64,000 nucleotides of DNA, from positions 11,528,652 to 11,592,651 of the forward strand of contig CM076651.1 of NCBI GenBank assembly GCA_038496675.1, read 5' to 3'. Each line of letters starts with the position of its first letter. The stretch's first letter is position 1. Shown here piece after piece: positions 36,601 to 46,967 of the stretch. This DNA is from Rachycentron canadum (Eukaryota > Chordata > Actinopteri > Carangiformes > Rachycentridae). The translations under genes were made by a program, and so were the position numbers. The notes beneath the pieces are model-generated. The model saw only the letters and a list, made by a program, of their open reading frames with translations. It made no database searches and was not told the origin of the DNA.

Positions 36601-39533
36601 AGAGGTCAGAGGTCAAGTGCAAGAGGTCAGACGTGGTCCAGATCCATAGGCACAAAAAATCCCATCAACCAAAGCAGCAACCACCAGCAATACCAATGTA
36701 ACTGTTTTTGACAAACAGTGACAGTGTGGTGGACAGCTGCCAACAAGGATGGCCAAAGTCGTGACTCTGCTAATATACTGCAGCCCACAAATATTTCAAC
36801 CAGACAAAAAAGAAAGCATAGCAAATGCATACTGGTTCAAATTACAAATGTGCTCCAGATGTCATTCATAAAAGCAAATTTTAGCAAGTCCTTGTGATGT
36901 ATGTTGGCTTATTAAACATGACAGGGTTCTAATAGTTTTTGGATTAAATCAACAGTTCCCTCTGTGATTCTTTCATGTTTGTTGAAATGCTTGCCTTTTT
37001 AAAACATCAGAATCTGAGTCCAAATACATTTATTATCGTCCTTGTCTTTTAAGATTCAGTTATTAAAGCTAAACCCACTAGAATTCATGCTGGTAAAAAA
37101 ATAAAGCATTGTGATGATGAGTGCTTGTTAAAAGGTATCATTTCACAGACTGTAGGTAACTTCAATGCATAAATACTGGCTTGAGAAACCTGTATTATTT
37201 TTATTACATTATTTCAGTCATTAACTTGAGTAGGATCATAGATTTGATGAGAAAAAAGAAAAGAGGATGCAGTTATCCTACCTGTTGCTGTGCCTCAGTT
37301 TCTCTCGCTCCTTGTCTTTCTTGTGATCTTTGTGTCTGTGTTCCTTGTCTTTGTGCTTGTCTTTATGTTTGTGAGTGTCTACAATACAAAGGAGAGACCA
37401 ACTAGTTTTGCAGCATTGAAAAAATTAGCAAAAAGAATATTTTTGCCCATTGTGTATATACAAGATGTATTTTCCATCCAATTGTCTAAAGTTAGATTTA
37501 GATGTTGCTGGTGTTTTTGAGCTAGGAAGTATATTGACGAAAAGCAGCGAAAAGCAGCCTCCATCCATACTGGGGTAATTTGGCAATTAGGTATTGAGAT
37601 GAGAAGCCAACATAGTTTTATAGGTTTGGTGGCAATGTAGGTATACTATGTGTTGCAGAAGATGTTATTTTTACACTCAAGCTTGTTTTAGGATCATTTA
37701 GTGAGAGCTACCAGCCACAGCAGCTCATTTAATTCTTATTTGGCAAAAAACGACTTAAAACTGTCGCTGGCCTGATTTACTGTATTGAAACTCTTGTTGT
37801 TAACATTATTGCCTTAGAAATCATTTTTTATCAGCACTGCCAAGTATTTGTGTTTTGATAAGCCAACTGTTGATTATTGTCAGACGGCACTTGGTCATAT
37901 TTATTAGGATTTACGTAAGCGATGCACATTCGGTATTAACTAGAATAGAAATTATCTAAAAGTTTTGATGAACCTGAAAACTACAGCTTCCATTATGTGG
38001 GAAATTTTATTTATTTTTTAATACTGTATTTGCACTATCCATGTTACAGCATCTACCACAAAAATCACTGTAATATTCCAACTTTGTCCTCACAATATGC
38101 ATCGCCTCTAATATTTAACTTTCCTCATGAGGCTGTTCAACCAACTTCTTTGGAGGAGATTACTATTAGGGGGGAAATTTCCAATGATACTCTCAGTACA
38201 GCTATTCAAATGATAATGTTGCAATATTTGTACATGAGCCTTCATGTAATGAGTGAAACCCATCCTGAGGTGGACCCCGGCTTGGCTTGATCGTCACCTC
38301 GTGGCCCCCTGTTGTCATGGCAGTTTAATAACCGGGTTATCTGCCATTGTCACATGAAACAGTAACACACATCCCAGCTGTAACCCCACTGACAGCTTTT
38401 CTTTTCAGCAAACTAGGCAGAAAATTAAGCCAAGAAAAAAAAAGAGCGCACTGAACTTTGTGATAGTAACGGCTCCTCTACTATTATTTAATATGTGCAA
38501 AAAAAAAAAAAAAAAGACTTCTTAAGGCATATGCTTTTAATCATGAAGTGCAACTTTCTTTTATGTGACTTTAAGTTTTAAACTCATGTGTGATGATTCC
38601 CTGTTGGCAGTGCAGATAAATGTCTCTCGCACAGAGATGGAGGAAGAGAGCAGCTGTTGGGGAGATACGGGCGGGGAGAGGCGATAAGCTCCCAGCTCTC
38701 GCCTCCATATCACGGCAGACAGTTGGCTCACTGATCGGCGCCCTGACCGCTGCACACAGAAAAAGAAAATGGCGCAGAGACTAAGTCCTCAGCCCCAATT
38801 CTGCCACTTTCGGCTCCAAATTTCGCTGTAAATGCACGCACGTATTACCCAGCTGGACCATGCAAAATAAACACGATGCCGGGCCCTTTCGGAATAACTC
38901 ATCAGATTAAAAAACCGAGGATCGCAAGTGTCCGTTTCAGACCCTCTTTTTGAACAATAGCCGCAAGAGAGTGGAGGAGAAGGGACTTAGTCTCTGGGAC
39001 GCCATTTCTGTCCTTTTAACAACTAACAGTAGACAGATCACGATTCTCACTAGAAATCAGAGTCAGTATGAATAAAAAAATCCTCATCAGGGCACCTACC
39101 GCTTCCTTTAGATCCCGAATTGACCTGGAAATTGTGAAAAAGGGTGTTTTTAATATTTCAATTTTGAAAATGCCGGTAGCTCGGTTATTCAAGTTTCAAT
39201 TGGCATAGAGATATACCCTATTTATTTTTATTTATTTTTTTGCTACAACAAAACAGGAATGCTCCACATCATTTCAAAGTTTTCGCTGAAATGACAAAGT
39301 AAACAACGTAACCTGTATTAACTAACGTTTCTGAACCGTTATTTCATATCAAGGCGGTTAATACTTGTCAGTTATGTCAGTTATTGTCCAGGAATTCATA
39401 CACAAACTGAGCAAAACAAAGCAAAAAAATAAATAAAATAAAATAAACCAACCAACCAACAAACAAACAAACAAAACATGAATTATTGACAAGATGCTAC
39501 CTGAGAGCCTCCGTGTCCGTGATCTCCGCTCAT
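28042..39533 (-). CDS. TOP1: DNA topoisomerase I, nuclear (21 coding exons, 771 aa)
   Basis: Type IB topoisomerase: nicks one DNA strand through a 3'-phosphotyrosyl bond, relaxes supercoils and reseals; acts in the nucleus in transcription and replication. Structure is complete: a Lys/Glu/His-rich N-terminal domain, core, linker and C-terminal domain. All five catalytic residues are visible: Arg in LALRAG, Lys in FLGKDSIRYY, Arg in KVFRTYN, His in LCNHQRAP and the nucleophile Tyr in SKLNYLDPR (about 729; human Y723). Length and exon count match human (765 aa, 21 exons). Start: MSGDHGHGGSQ, equal to human MSGDHLHNDSQ. The end KDYEF-stop equals human EDYEF. All 20 introns are GT-AG with consistent phase. 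It is the nuclear gene, not TOP1MT, because the long charged N-terminus is present. Confidence 0.98.
28145..29974 (-). other. TOP1: TOP1 last intron with a GC-rich block
   Basis: A 1.8-kb intron. Its 29398-29835 part is clearly richer in G+C and less repetitive than the rest of the intron and has long chance frames on both strands. It contains ccattgttt and ctatttatgg motifs (transcript strand for the second). It could be a conserved non-coding element, but conservation cannot be tested here. Confidence 0.4.
31005..31205. repeat. Internal duplication / possible solo LTR in TOP1 intron 17
   Basis: A unit of about 30-45 bp around ttctgctctattatttgtcc (from about 31025) recurs at about 31168 as ttctgctctgttatctgtcc, both followed by an approximate 'tgtcag'. 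The second copy leads straight into AATAAA. Two related blocks ending in a poly(A) signal would fit a worn LTR, but no terminal inverted ends or target-site duplication were found. Confidence 0.4.
31926..35384 (-). CDS. TOP1: TOP1 exons 9-17: core domain
   Basis: Coding exons 35269-35384, 35041-35162, 34822-34944, 34554-34741, 33531-33675, 33253-33396, 32790-32975, 32182-32250 and 31926-32040. They encode WRFLEHKGPVFAPPYEPLP, FRKNFFKDWRK, NHKERIGNFRIEPPGLFRG, DNKVTWLASWTENIQGSIKY, LNPSSRIKGEKDWQKYETAR, LALRAGNEKEEGETADTVGC, FDFLGKDSIRYYNK and AKVFRTYNASITLQQQLKEL. These clamp DNA and carry catalytic Arg, Lys and Arg. The exon 12 donor must be GTGGGT (after AGCAA) to keep SKDSK in frame; the nearby GTAATC would add a residue and break phase. 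Confidence 0.96.
35502..39533 (-). CDS. TOP1: TOP1 exons 1-8: charged N-terminal domain
   Basis: Coding exons 39501-39533, 39100-39124, 37282-37378, 36453-36591, 36177-36232, 35900-36004, 35700-35790 and 35502-35587. They encode THKHKDKHKDKEHRHKDHKK, SEKKHRDKDKEKLKHSDG, EKENGYVRDTSP, IKSEPEEDNGFYP and KPKKVKTEHDKKAKKRK: a disordered, nuclear-localising segment rich in Lys and His. Exon 5 has two donors 5 nt apart; only the inner one (after TATGTAAG) keeps the frame into exon 6. The exon 7 donor is the weak GTTCAT. Confidence 0.93.
38767..39007. repeat. Imperfect inverted repeat in a CpG-rich part of TOP1 intron 2
   Basis: Left arm 38767-38788 and right arm 38983-39007 (reverse complement) share AAATGGCG and AGAGACTAAGTCC, differing by a three-base insertion between them; the spacer is 194 bp. 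AAATGGCG matches the YY1 core. The surroundings (38620-39010) are GC- and CpG-rich. It lies between coding exons 2 and 3 of TOP1, close to the promoter. Confidence 0.75.
39421..39475 (+). repeat. AAATA / AACC / AAAC simple repeats
   Basis: A run of AAATA units followed by AACC and AAAC units, in the first TOP1 intron, ending 26 nt before the donor of coding exon 1. Confidence 0.85.
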
Positions 39534-39740
39534 GGTCCGGTAGTTTTTTGTTTGTGGAGCAGGTGAAGTTGTCAGACAGCTGTTGAGGATGCGGGGCTCA
39601 GGAAAAACCTCACTGACACACTGGAATGGAGTCCCAACAATCGCTGACTGCGCATGCTCACACCAACCTGAACACAGAAAATAACTCCGCGTGGTCCCTT
39701 CTGGAAACAGTGTCCACATATCGGCCATCAGAAGGGGTTT
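39534..39740 (-). promoter_or_regulatory. TOP1: TOP1 5' UTR and promoter region
   Basis: Sequence immediately upstream of the TOP1 ATG (39533). It is moderately CpG-containing on the first 200 bp. No splice acceptor is needed, so the ATG exon is probably the first exon, as in human. The transcription start is not fixed. Confidence 0.5.
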
Positions 39741-39789
39741 TAATTGCTCCTGTTATCAACACATTTAATACACTCGCAGAAAACACACT

Positions 39790-39950
39790 TCTCTGCAGGG
39801 GCGTTGCTAGAAAAAATATCGGCCCTGTTGTGTGCAGCTGCAGTACCGTCCCCCCATCCCCTTCTCCCATATTTGTACAGTAGCTGCCTTACACAATGGA
39901 AAACATAACAGTCTTTTAAAATAAAGCACATTGTTTAAAAAAAAAAAAGT
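39790..39950. repeat. Possible transposon fragment
   Basis: The phrase caggggcgttgctagaa and the C-rich stretch after it resemble recurrent fragments of dispersed fish repeats, followed by AATAAA and an A run near 39938-39949. The match is from memory and short. Confidence 0.3.
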
Positions 39951-41020
39951 AGTGCACTTGTGTGTTCAGCCTTATATTTCAGGTGTTTAGTCAACAGCCC
40001 CAGCAATTAGTGATTTTCCTCAAAACTTGCCACATGGTTTAATTTCAGAAATTAACCATTTCATCCAATATCTTACAAAAGAAAGAGAAAAACAAAAAAC
40101 GGAGCTTTGTTTTGTCTTCTTCCCTCTCGCACTGATCACATCACAACCCCTCTAGCTGGTGTTCCTGTGTATAAAACTGTGGTTCAAACTTGTTCCATCG
40201 CCATCGGTGTCATGGTGCCCACACACTAATGCTTCAGTGTTGCTCATCTAATAATGTCATAATCAATCATATATCTGGTATGTCTTTCAACTAAGCTCCA
40301 TTTCTTAGAATTTCATTTGGAAATTAATTGAAGTTTACAGACCTGAAAATTAAGCATTTATGGAATATTTTGCTATGGTTTGAAATATTTATTTTCTTCA
40401 TGCTTATTTGGGTCTGTACAAATGTAAGACAGTGGAAGAAAAAGTGTTATAGTTGGTCTTCACTCTAAGGAAAGGTTATTGTTTGTTTTTCAGTGCAAAC
40501 TAATTGTATTCATTGATTTTAGATGCATAGCTCCAGAAAATCTCCATATAATGTTCACTTATCTCATTTAAAAGGATGTTATTAACTGCTGTTTCTCCTC
40601 AGTTTATTTTCCTTTGGTAGCCACAATTAAATTTTATTCAAAGAAAATTCTGCCTCGAAGTTTCCTTTGAATAAGCTCTGGAATAATTATTTTCTAATTC
40701 TGACGACCTGATGGTTTTCAATGTTACTGTAGGATTGAACTAAAACAAACTGAATTTCTGGCTTCCTGACCCCTCCTCATGGCAGAAGAAGTTGGGTCCA
40801 CTATTATCCTCACTATAAGACTCATGCTTTTCCAATCACGAGCAATAGGCGCTGTTAGCAGTTTAATTTCTCTTTGCTTGAAAGGACAGGAGAGCTAACT
40901 GGGTCTCAGTGACCCAGGAGTTCAAAGCAATACTTACAATTGAATAGCTGTGATCAAATCTTAGGACTTTAAGAAAATACATGAATCAAATGACTAAGTT
41001 TCACAGAACAAAAGCAGTAG
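39951..41020. other. Spacer between NCOA6 3' end and TOP1 promoter
   Basis: About 1.1 kb with no gene, RNA or clear repeat seen. It contains a minus-strand AATAAA (40633-40638) that could serve a longer NCOA6 transcript. Confidence 0.6.
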
Positions 41021-41024
41021 AAAA

Positions 41025-41336
41025 TTTAATTCAGTTTTACAACATAATTATACAATCATGACAAGCTTCATTTCAGTCTTCACATGATTAATCCAGCATT
41101 TAATATAAAAAGCACATTCACACAAACACATACTGTATGCACACATTCTAACTACAATCGCACATAATAGCATGGACAAAACAATAGCATAATTCTTTTT
41201 AAAACAATCTGTACATGGTTTCCTCCTCCACTGAAAATTCATAATCTGGGACAGAGAAACCGATATCAAATGATTCACAGCGGAAAACAAAAACATTTAC
41301 AGTACAGTTCACAGGTGGCCACAACTGCAGTTGTGC
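41025..41336 (-). other. NCOA6: NCOA6 3' UTR
   Basis: From after the TAG stop to an ATTAAA-type signal at 41025-41030 (minus strand), giving about 310 nt. The alternative AATAAA at 40633 would extend it by about 400 nt. Confidence 0.45.
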
Positions 41337-42595
41337 CTATTTAGACTTCCTTCGTTTGGCTTGGGTGGGGCTCGCTCCAGTTTCTGTTAAAAAGCGCATA
41401 CACGTGCATTAGGGAAAAAGGTAGTAGCGTGTATATAACTTGCGTGCATGACAGATATTCTGTCTTTCAAAGCTACCTGTGTGTTTACCTTTTACAGCAG
41501 CACTGGTTCCAGGTCTGGCTGATCTCTTCCTAATGCCACTGTCTGCTACTGGCTCCTCCTCCACCTCCTTCTCTGCCCGGGAGCTGCGTCTGCTCGGTCC
41601 CTTGGGCTTCTCCACAGCAGCCCTGGGAGGACCAGACAGAAAAACAACAAACAACAAGGAAAAAGGGACAACACAAGGATGTGTTATTAAACATGTAGGG
41701 GTGTGAGTTAACTCTGCTCTACTCAGAGAAAGATATAATACCACTCAGGACTGCTGTTTTTCCTCGTCTACCACAGATACTGTCCGTCTTCATCCCGACA
41801 GCATCCACTACGTCGACATGATCACTGCTTGTGTCTTTGCAGCACAAACATGTTAAAATACATACCTTGGGACTAAGTTGATGGGCGTCTTTCTTTTCTT
41901 TGCCCATCTGTGATAGAAGTGGAAAAACAGCGGTAAACTATAAACTGTGCTGAACAAACATCGCTTCACTTCCCCACCATATTATGACAATCCCCAGGAA
42001 GAGAGATATGGCCATAAAGGTCAGAGGAGTAGTACAAATTTCTTTGTGATAGGCTGTTCTTTATTTAAACTTCTGACATGCATTAGTATATTTATATTAT
42101 TGCATGCTAATCATACATACCAAGTGCTGAGGCCACGTGGCTCATTGTTTTCACCGCTTGGCCAACCAAATGAACTCCCTGAGTTTCAGTAGAGTTAGAA
42201 ATGTCTAAGCATTTCTCCTTCAAGAGCATGGGTTTTAAGACTAGGCCAACTTTTCAGAGGTTAATAGCAAGGGACACCTTAATAAACCCCAGCACATTAA
42301 GCATTACACAGCCAATCAACAACACAGCAGTTAAAGGAATATGAGTGTGATGAGGACTCTTACCCCTGCTCAGAACCTGTCGAGACCTCTTCACCTGCAT
42401 AGGAAAAACAAAAAGATTTATTTCCATGCCATCCACTTCCAAGTGACTCATATATGACTATATAGAATTGTTCTTTCCTATTTAAAAGACACAAGCATTT
42501 CCAATAACGAAAAAAGACAAAAAAATGAAAACACTTACCCGTCTTCTCGCTAGCAACAGGTTCCTGAGACTGTGGGACTTCTTGTTGAACAGGTG
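41337..42595 (-). CDS. NCOA6: NCOA6 coding exons 12-16: C-terminal tail
   Basis: Five short exons 42539-42595, 42364-42394, 41866-41907, 41489-41622 and 41337-41383. They encode PVQQEVPQSQEPVASEKT, EEVSTGSEQ, WAKKRKTPINLVPR, KGPSRRSSRAEKEVEEEPV, DSGIRKRSARPGTSAAVK and ETGASPTQAKRRKSK-stop. The basic tail matches human. All phases fit (1, 2, 2, 1 at the junctions). Confidence 0.92.
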
Positions 42596-45500
42596 CTGGG
42601 GACAACATAAAATAGTTCAACTGACACATATGGCTATGTCAAGCAAATTATTAGAAAGAAATATTTATCATTGTTTGCTCCATATATAAAGTGGCTTTGT
42701 AGAGTCTCCTCTCTACTAAACCCACCAGTTGCCAAGGCTTTTGCACAAAACAAGGGCTTTTAAAAAAACAAAACAAAAACAAAAACAGAAAAAACAAGAA
42801 ATTATTATGTGCAGAATGTTTAAACCCTAGAAAGCTTATTATGCAAGGCTGCATGATATAACACATTACTATGACATGAATAAGGCAGTGGCAGTGAGTA
42901 GTAACAGCTCTCAGTCCTGAGCACTGTAGTGATCGGATGGTCGTGGTTGAGTCAACAAGATAAAGAAAATTTATTTTTCACGCATGACATTTAATAATAC
43001 ATATACGAATACTAATCCTGTTTACTTGATAGATATGAATGTACCCAATGCTTTTTTTTAGCTCATAACTGTGCGTTTACCTGGGGTGGTCTGAGTGGTT
43101 TCATGAGGCGCTGCAACTGATGGCATTGGAGACTCCATAGCTGGGGCGTCAGACTGAACTGGTGGAACTCCGGTGGGGTTAGCAACTGGAGAGGATGTGG
43201 TGGGGGGAACCTCCTGCACAGGTCCAGGTGCAGCAACAGTTGGAACAATGGACGGTACAGGACTTTGTACAGGAACAATTGTAGAGAGCAAGGTAGCAGG
43301 AGCAACATCTGTCGTAGTACCAACTAGAGTGACAACAGCAGCTGGGGAAGTTACAGCCTGGGCTGGACTCGACACTGTAGCTGGTGCAGTAACTGGAGCC
43401 TGGGTAACAATCTGAGCAGGAACAGCAACTTGTCCAGAAACTGGGATTGGAGAGGAGACTGCAGGTGGAGTAATAATGTTTGGAGCAACAGCAATTTGAT
43501 GGGGTGCTTCATTCTGAATGGCAGGGCTAGCAGGAGGATGAAAGGCCTGTGGTGGTGCAGCCACATTGGGCCCCTCTGCAGGCCTTTCCACAGGACTTTG
43601 CTGGGAGTCAGCTGAACCAGAAACAGGTGCAGCAGCCTGTGTTGGTTTACTTTTCACTTGAGCAGCGGCAGATGGAGACATGGAGGTCTTGCGAATGGTG
43701 TTCACAACCCCAGGACTCGAGCAGGGAGGTGGAGAAGCCAGGGGTGGCTGAAAGGGAGATGATGCTGATGGACTTGCATGGGCAGGTGGCTGCTGGACTG
43801 GAGGACTTGCTTTCTGAGCAGAAATTGCCTCACCTTGAGTTTCTGTTTTGAGAGCCCCTGAGTTAATTTGCTGAGGAGTTGTGAGAATACCAACTGGGGC
43901 TGGCGAGGACATAGTTGTAGCAATCTGGACCTGTCCAACAGCACTTTTGGCAGGCTGAGTGCTGGTTATGTTAGCCCCTGAGGACTGAGTGGAGCTTGAG
44001 GCAGGAGAAAGTTGGATGCTTGCATTGGACACTTGGATAGGCCCCACCATGGTCACCGACTGTGATACGACTGTGGTATTGGGAGCCCCAGGTGTAGCTG
44101 GGACCTGAAAAATTGGGTTGATAAAAACAGGGGTGGTAGTAATGAACTGAGGTCGGGGGACAGGGGTCTGGTGACGTATGTCCTGAGGTCTAATGTTCTT
44201 GTTAGGGACAGCCACCATAGATGTGGGTGCGTGGGAAGTTGGGGCAGAGGTGATAGGGTTAGAGGTGACAAATACAGTAATCTGGTTAGGTGAAATGGTG
44301 CTAGAGGAGGCAGGGATCTGTATGACCGAGTGAACACTTGTCACAGGTTTAGGACTAGGGTTTGGTTTTAGGGCTGAACTGGCTGGGTTTAGAACAGAGT
44401 TGGAGATAGAACTGGTACTAACAGCTGAGGCAGAACTGCTCTGACCAGAGGTGACTGGGTTGGAGCTTACACTAGAGGTGGTATTAGTGTTAGTACTGAG
44501 GGTGTTATAAAGAGTAGTTGTTGGGTTAACATTTGAACTGGGATTGACACCAAGACTGGAGATGGGGTTTTGATTAGGGCTGGGGGTAGTATTGGAGATT
44601 GCAATAGTGCTAGGGTGTGAGCTGGGAATAGAAGCAGACTGCAAGTTAGGACTGCTGGTCGAGACTGGAGCAGCAGGTCTGGGTTTAGCTTCTGGTTCAT
44701 TCATAGTTGCAGCAGTTGCTGAAACCTCTGTACTCTGGGAATTACTGTGGAGTGATCTGTCTGGATCCAAAGCAGACTTTGGACTATCTTTTCCCATGAC
44801 ATCCCTGGCAGGTACAGGTCGAAGAGGCATGCTTGTGTTGTCCAGTAACTGGTTAAGGGAGGTTGGAGCTGCCCTGAGAGCAAGTGATACTTCAGAGTCC
44901 TGCATAGGTGGCACATGTGTTATTTGCCTCTCACCTGTGCCAACCTGCAGTTCCAAGTCAGGTTTAGGCTGCTGAGGCACAGGGAAACGAGGACTTGTCA
45001 TTCTTGGGGCTGATAATTCCCTCAAAGGCTGTGACTGGAGTTGAGGCTGAGGCATCTGTCGCTGCTCTGCTGTCACCGGTCCCTGACTTTCCCTAACTCC
45101 CTCAGCAGTGTTACCTTGTACCCCATGGAAGGAAGCCTGAGTCTGTTGTGCCTCCATGGCCCCACTTACTTGTGAAGGCATAGATACTGGACTTGGGGGT
45201 ACTGAGGAAGGGCTTACCATCATGGTTTGCCCCTGAGGGTTAACCAACTGCTGCTGGTGGGGAGGGCACGCGATGGCCATTTTTGTCCCTTTTTGTCTTC
45301 CTGGACTTGGGGTGGCTGACTTGCGGCTTGAGGCTGGACTTGATCTCCGACTATTGCTAGGACTTGCCCTCTTGCCCTGACCCCCAGCTGGCTTGTCTGG
45401 CTTAGCACCTGTACCCCCTGCCCCAGTGCCAGTAGAGAAAGACTGTTGACTGTTAGTGTTATTTACACCTGTACTGCCATTGTTGTTGTTGCCTGATAGA

Positions 45501-46580
45501 GTTAAGCTAGGAGGGGCCTGCCCAATGGCTTTCAGAGTTGTTGGGTTAAGACCTTGCTGATCAAATCCCCTGTTTAGGTTAGGTTGCCTTGGAGGCAGTG
45601 GAATGTTGATTTTAGGAGGAAACAGCCCTGCAATTGAAGCATTTAGCCTCTCAGGTGAAAGGTTGATTTCGGAGGGCTCAGTACTAGGTGGACGATTGGT
45701 TGGAGTCAGAGGATGGTGGTACGGCCTGGGGCTAGCTCTGTTGGGGGTTTTAGGTCTTGAGCTCTGTGAGGTTGTGGGGACATTAGGGAAATGAAGGCCA
45801 GCCATTGCACCTCCTTGTTGAGGCTGGGTAGGTAACTGTTGCTGGGGACTGGCTCCAGTGTGTGGTGGCATTGGTGATGGACCAGGGCCTTGCTTCATCA
45901 TGTGAGTGTTGGTGCCCTGATTGGGCATCATCTGTTGGGTCCCATTTCCTGGCTGCACCACCATTTCTGGGCCACCAGGCCTGTCCTGCTTGAGGTGGGG
46001 CCCAGCAGGGGCCTCTTCAGATCCAGTGCCTTGGGGTCCCTGGCCTACATCAGGATGGGACATTCTACGTGTAGTACCTGCAATCTAGAAGGAAAGGAAA
46101 ACAAATACACACTAGGGTTAGAGTGCACAGACAACTAAAGTTCAGTTAATGGGTTACTGTTGGATAAGTGTCTACATCATGTTTACATATGCCACAGCAG
46201 TTGACCTTTACCTGTGGGTTCACCATCAAGGGCATCCCTCTGGCTTTGTCAGGGGACGGTAGTACCCCTGCATGTCCTTGAAGACTGATCATTACTGGCA
46301 TGTTGCCTTGCTGTGACACAGGAAGCCTCTGCACTTCAGGTGGATTGCCCATGGCCCTAGGGGGGAGCTGGCCTCCGGGTGGAATGGACATGCGATTTTT
46401 TGCCTGCTCCTGCTGCATCTTCAGCATCATCATCATCTGCTGCTGCTGCTAAAATGAAGATAAAGTGTGAATAATACAACTGTTAAACATTGTGTTTATA
46501 CAAATCACTGTTATTACTGTAAATAATAATATTAATAATAAAATACCTGCTGCTGCAGGTGTGGCTGTTGAGTCTGCTGC

Positions 46581-46612
<32 letters not shown>

Positions 46613-46883
46613 CTGTTGCTGTTGTTGCAGCTGATGAGGGTGCATCTGGGGCTGGCCTTGACCTGACGCCTGTGGCCCAGCCATTCCTTGCTGCCCTTGA
46701 GCATTCTGGAGACCCTGCATCTGCATCTGTTGCATCTGCTGCTGTTGTTGCATCTGCTGTTGCTGTAATTGTTGCTGCTGCTGTTGTTGTTGTTGTATTT
46801 GCTGTTGCTGCATTTGTTGTTGTATTTGTTGCTGTTGCTGCATTTGCTGTTGTTGTATCTGCTGCTGTTGCATGTGCTGAATT

Positions 46884-46967
<84 letters not shown>

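Noticed and set aside
39626..39931. Small frames around the TOP1 promoter
   Set aside because: Short, overlapping on both strands and partly inside a probable repeat fragment; no supporting feature.
43549..44975. Plus-strand frames opposite the NCOA6 3-kb exon
   Set aside because: Antisense shadows of a Ser/Pro/Thr-rich coding exon with few stops.
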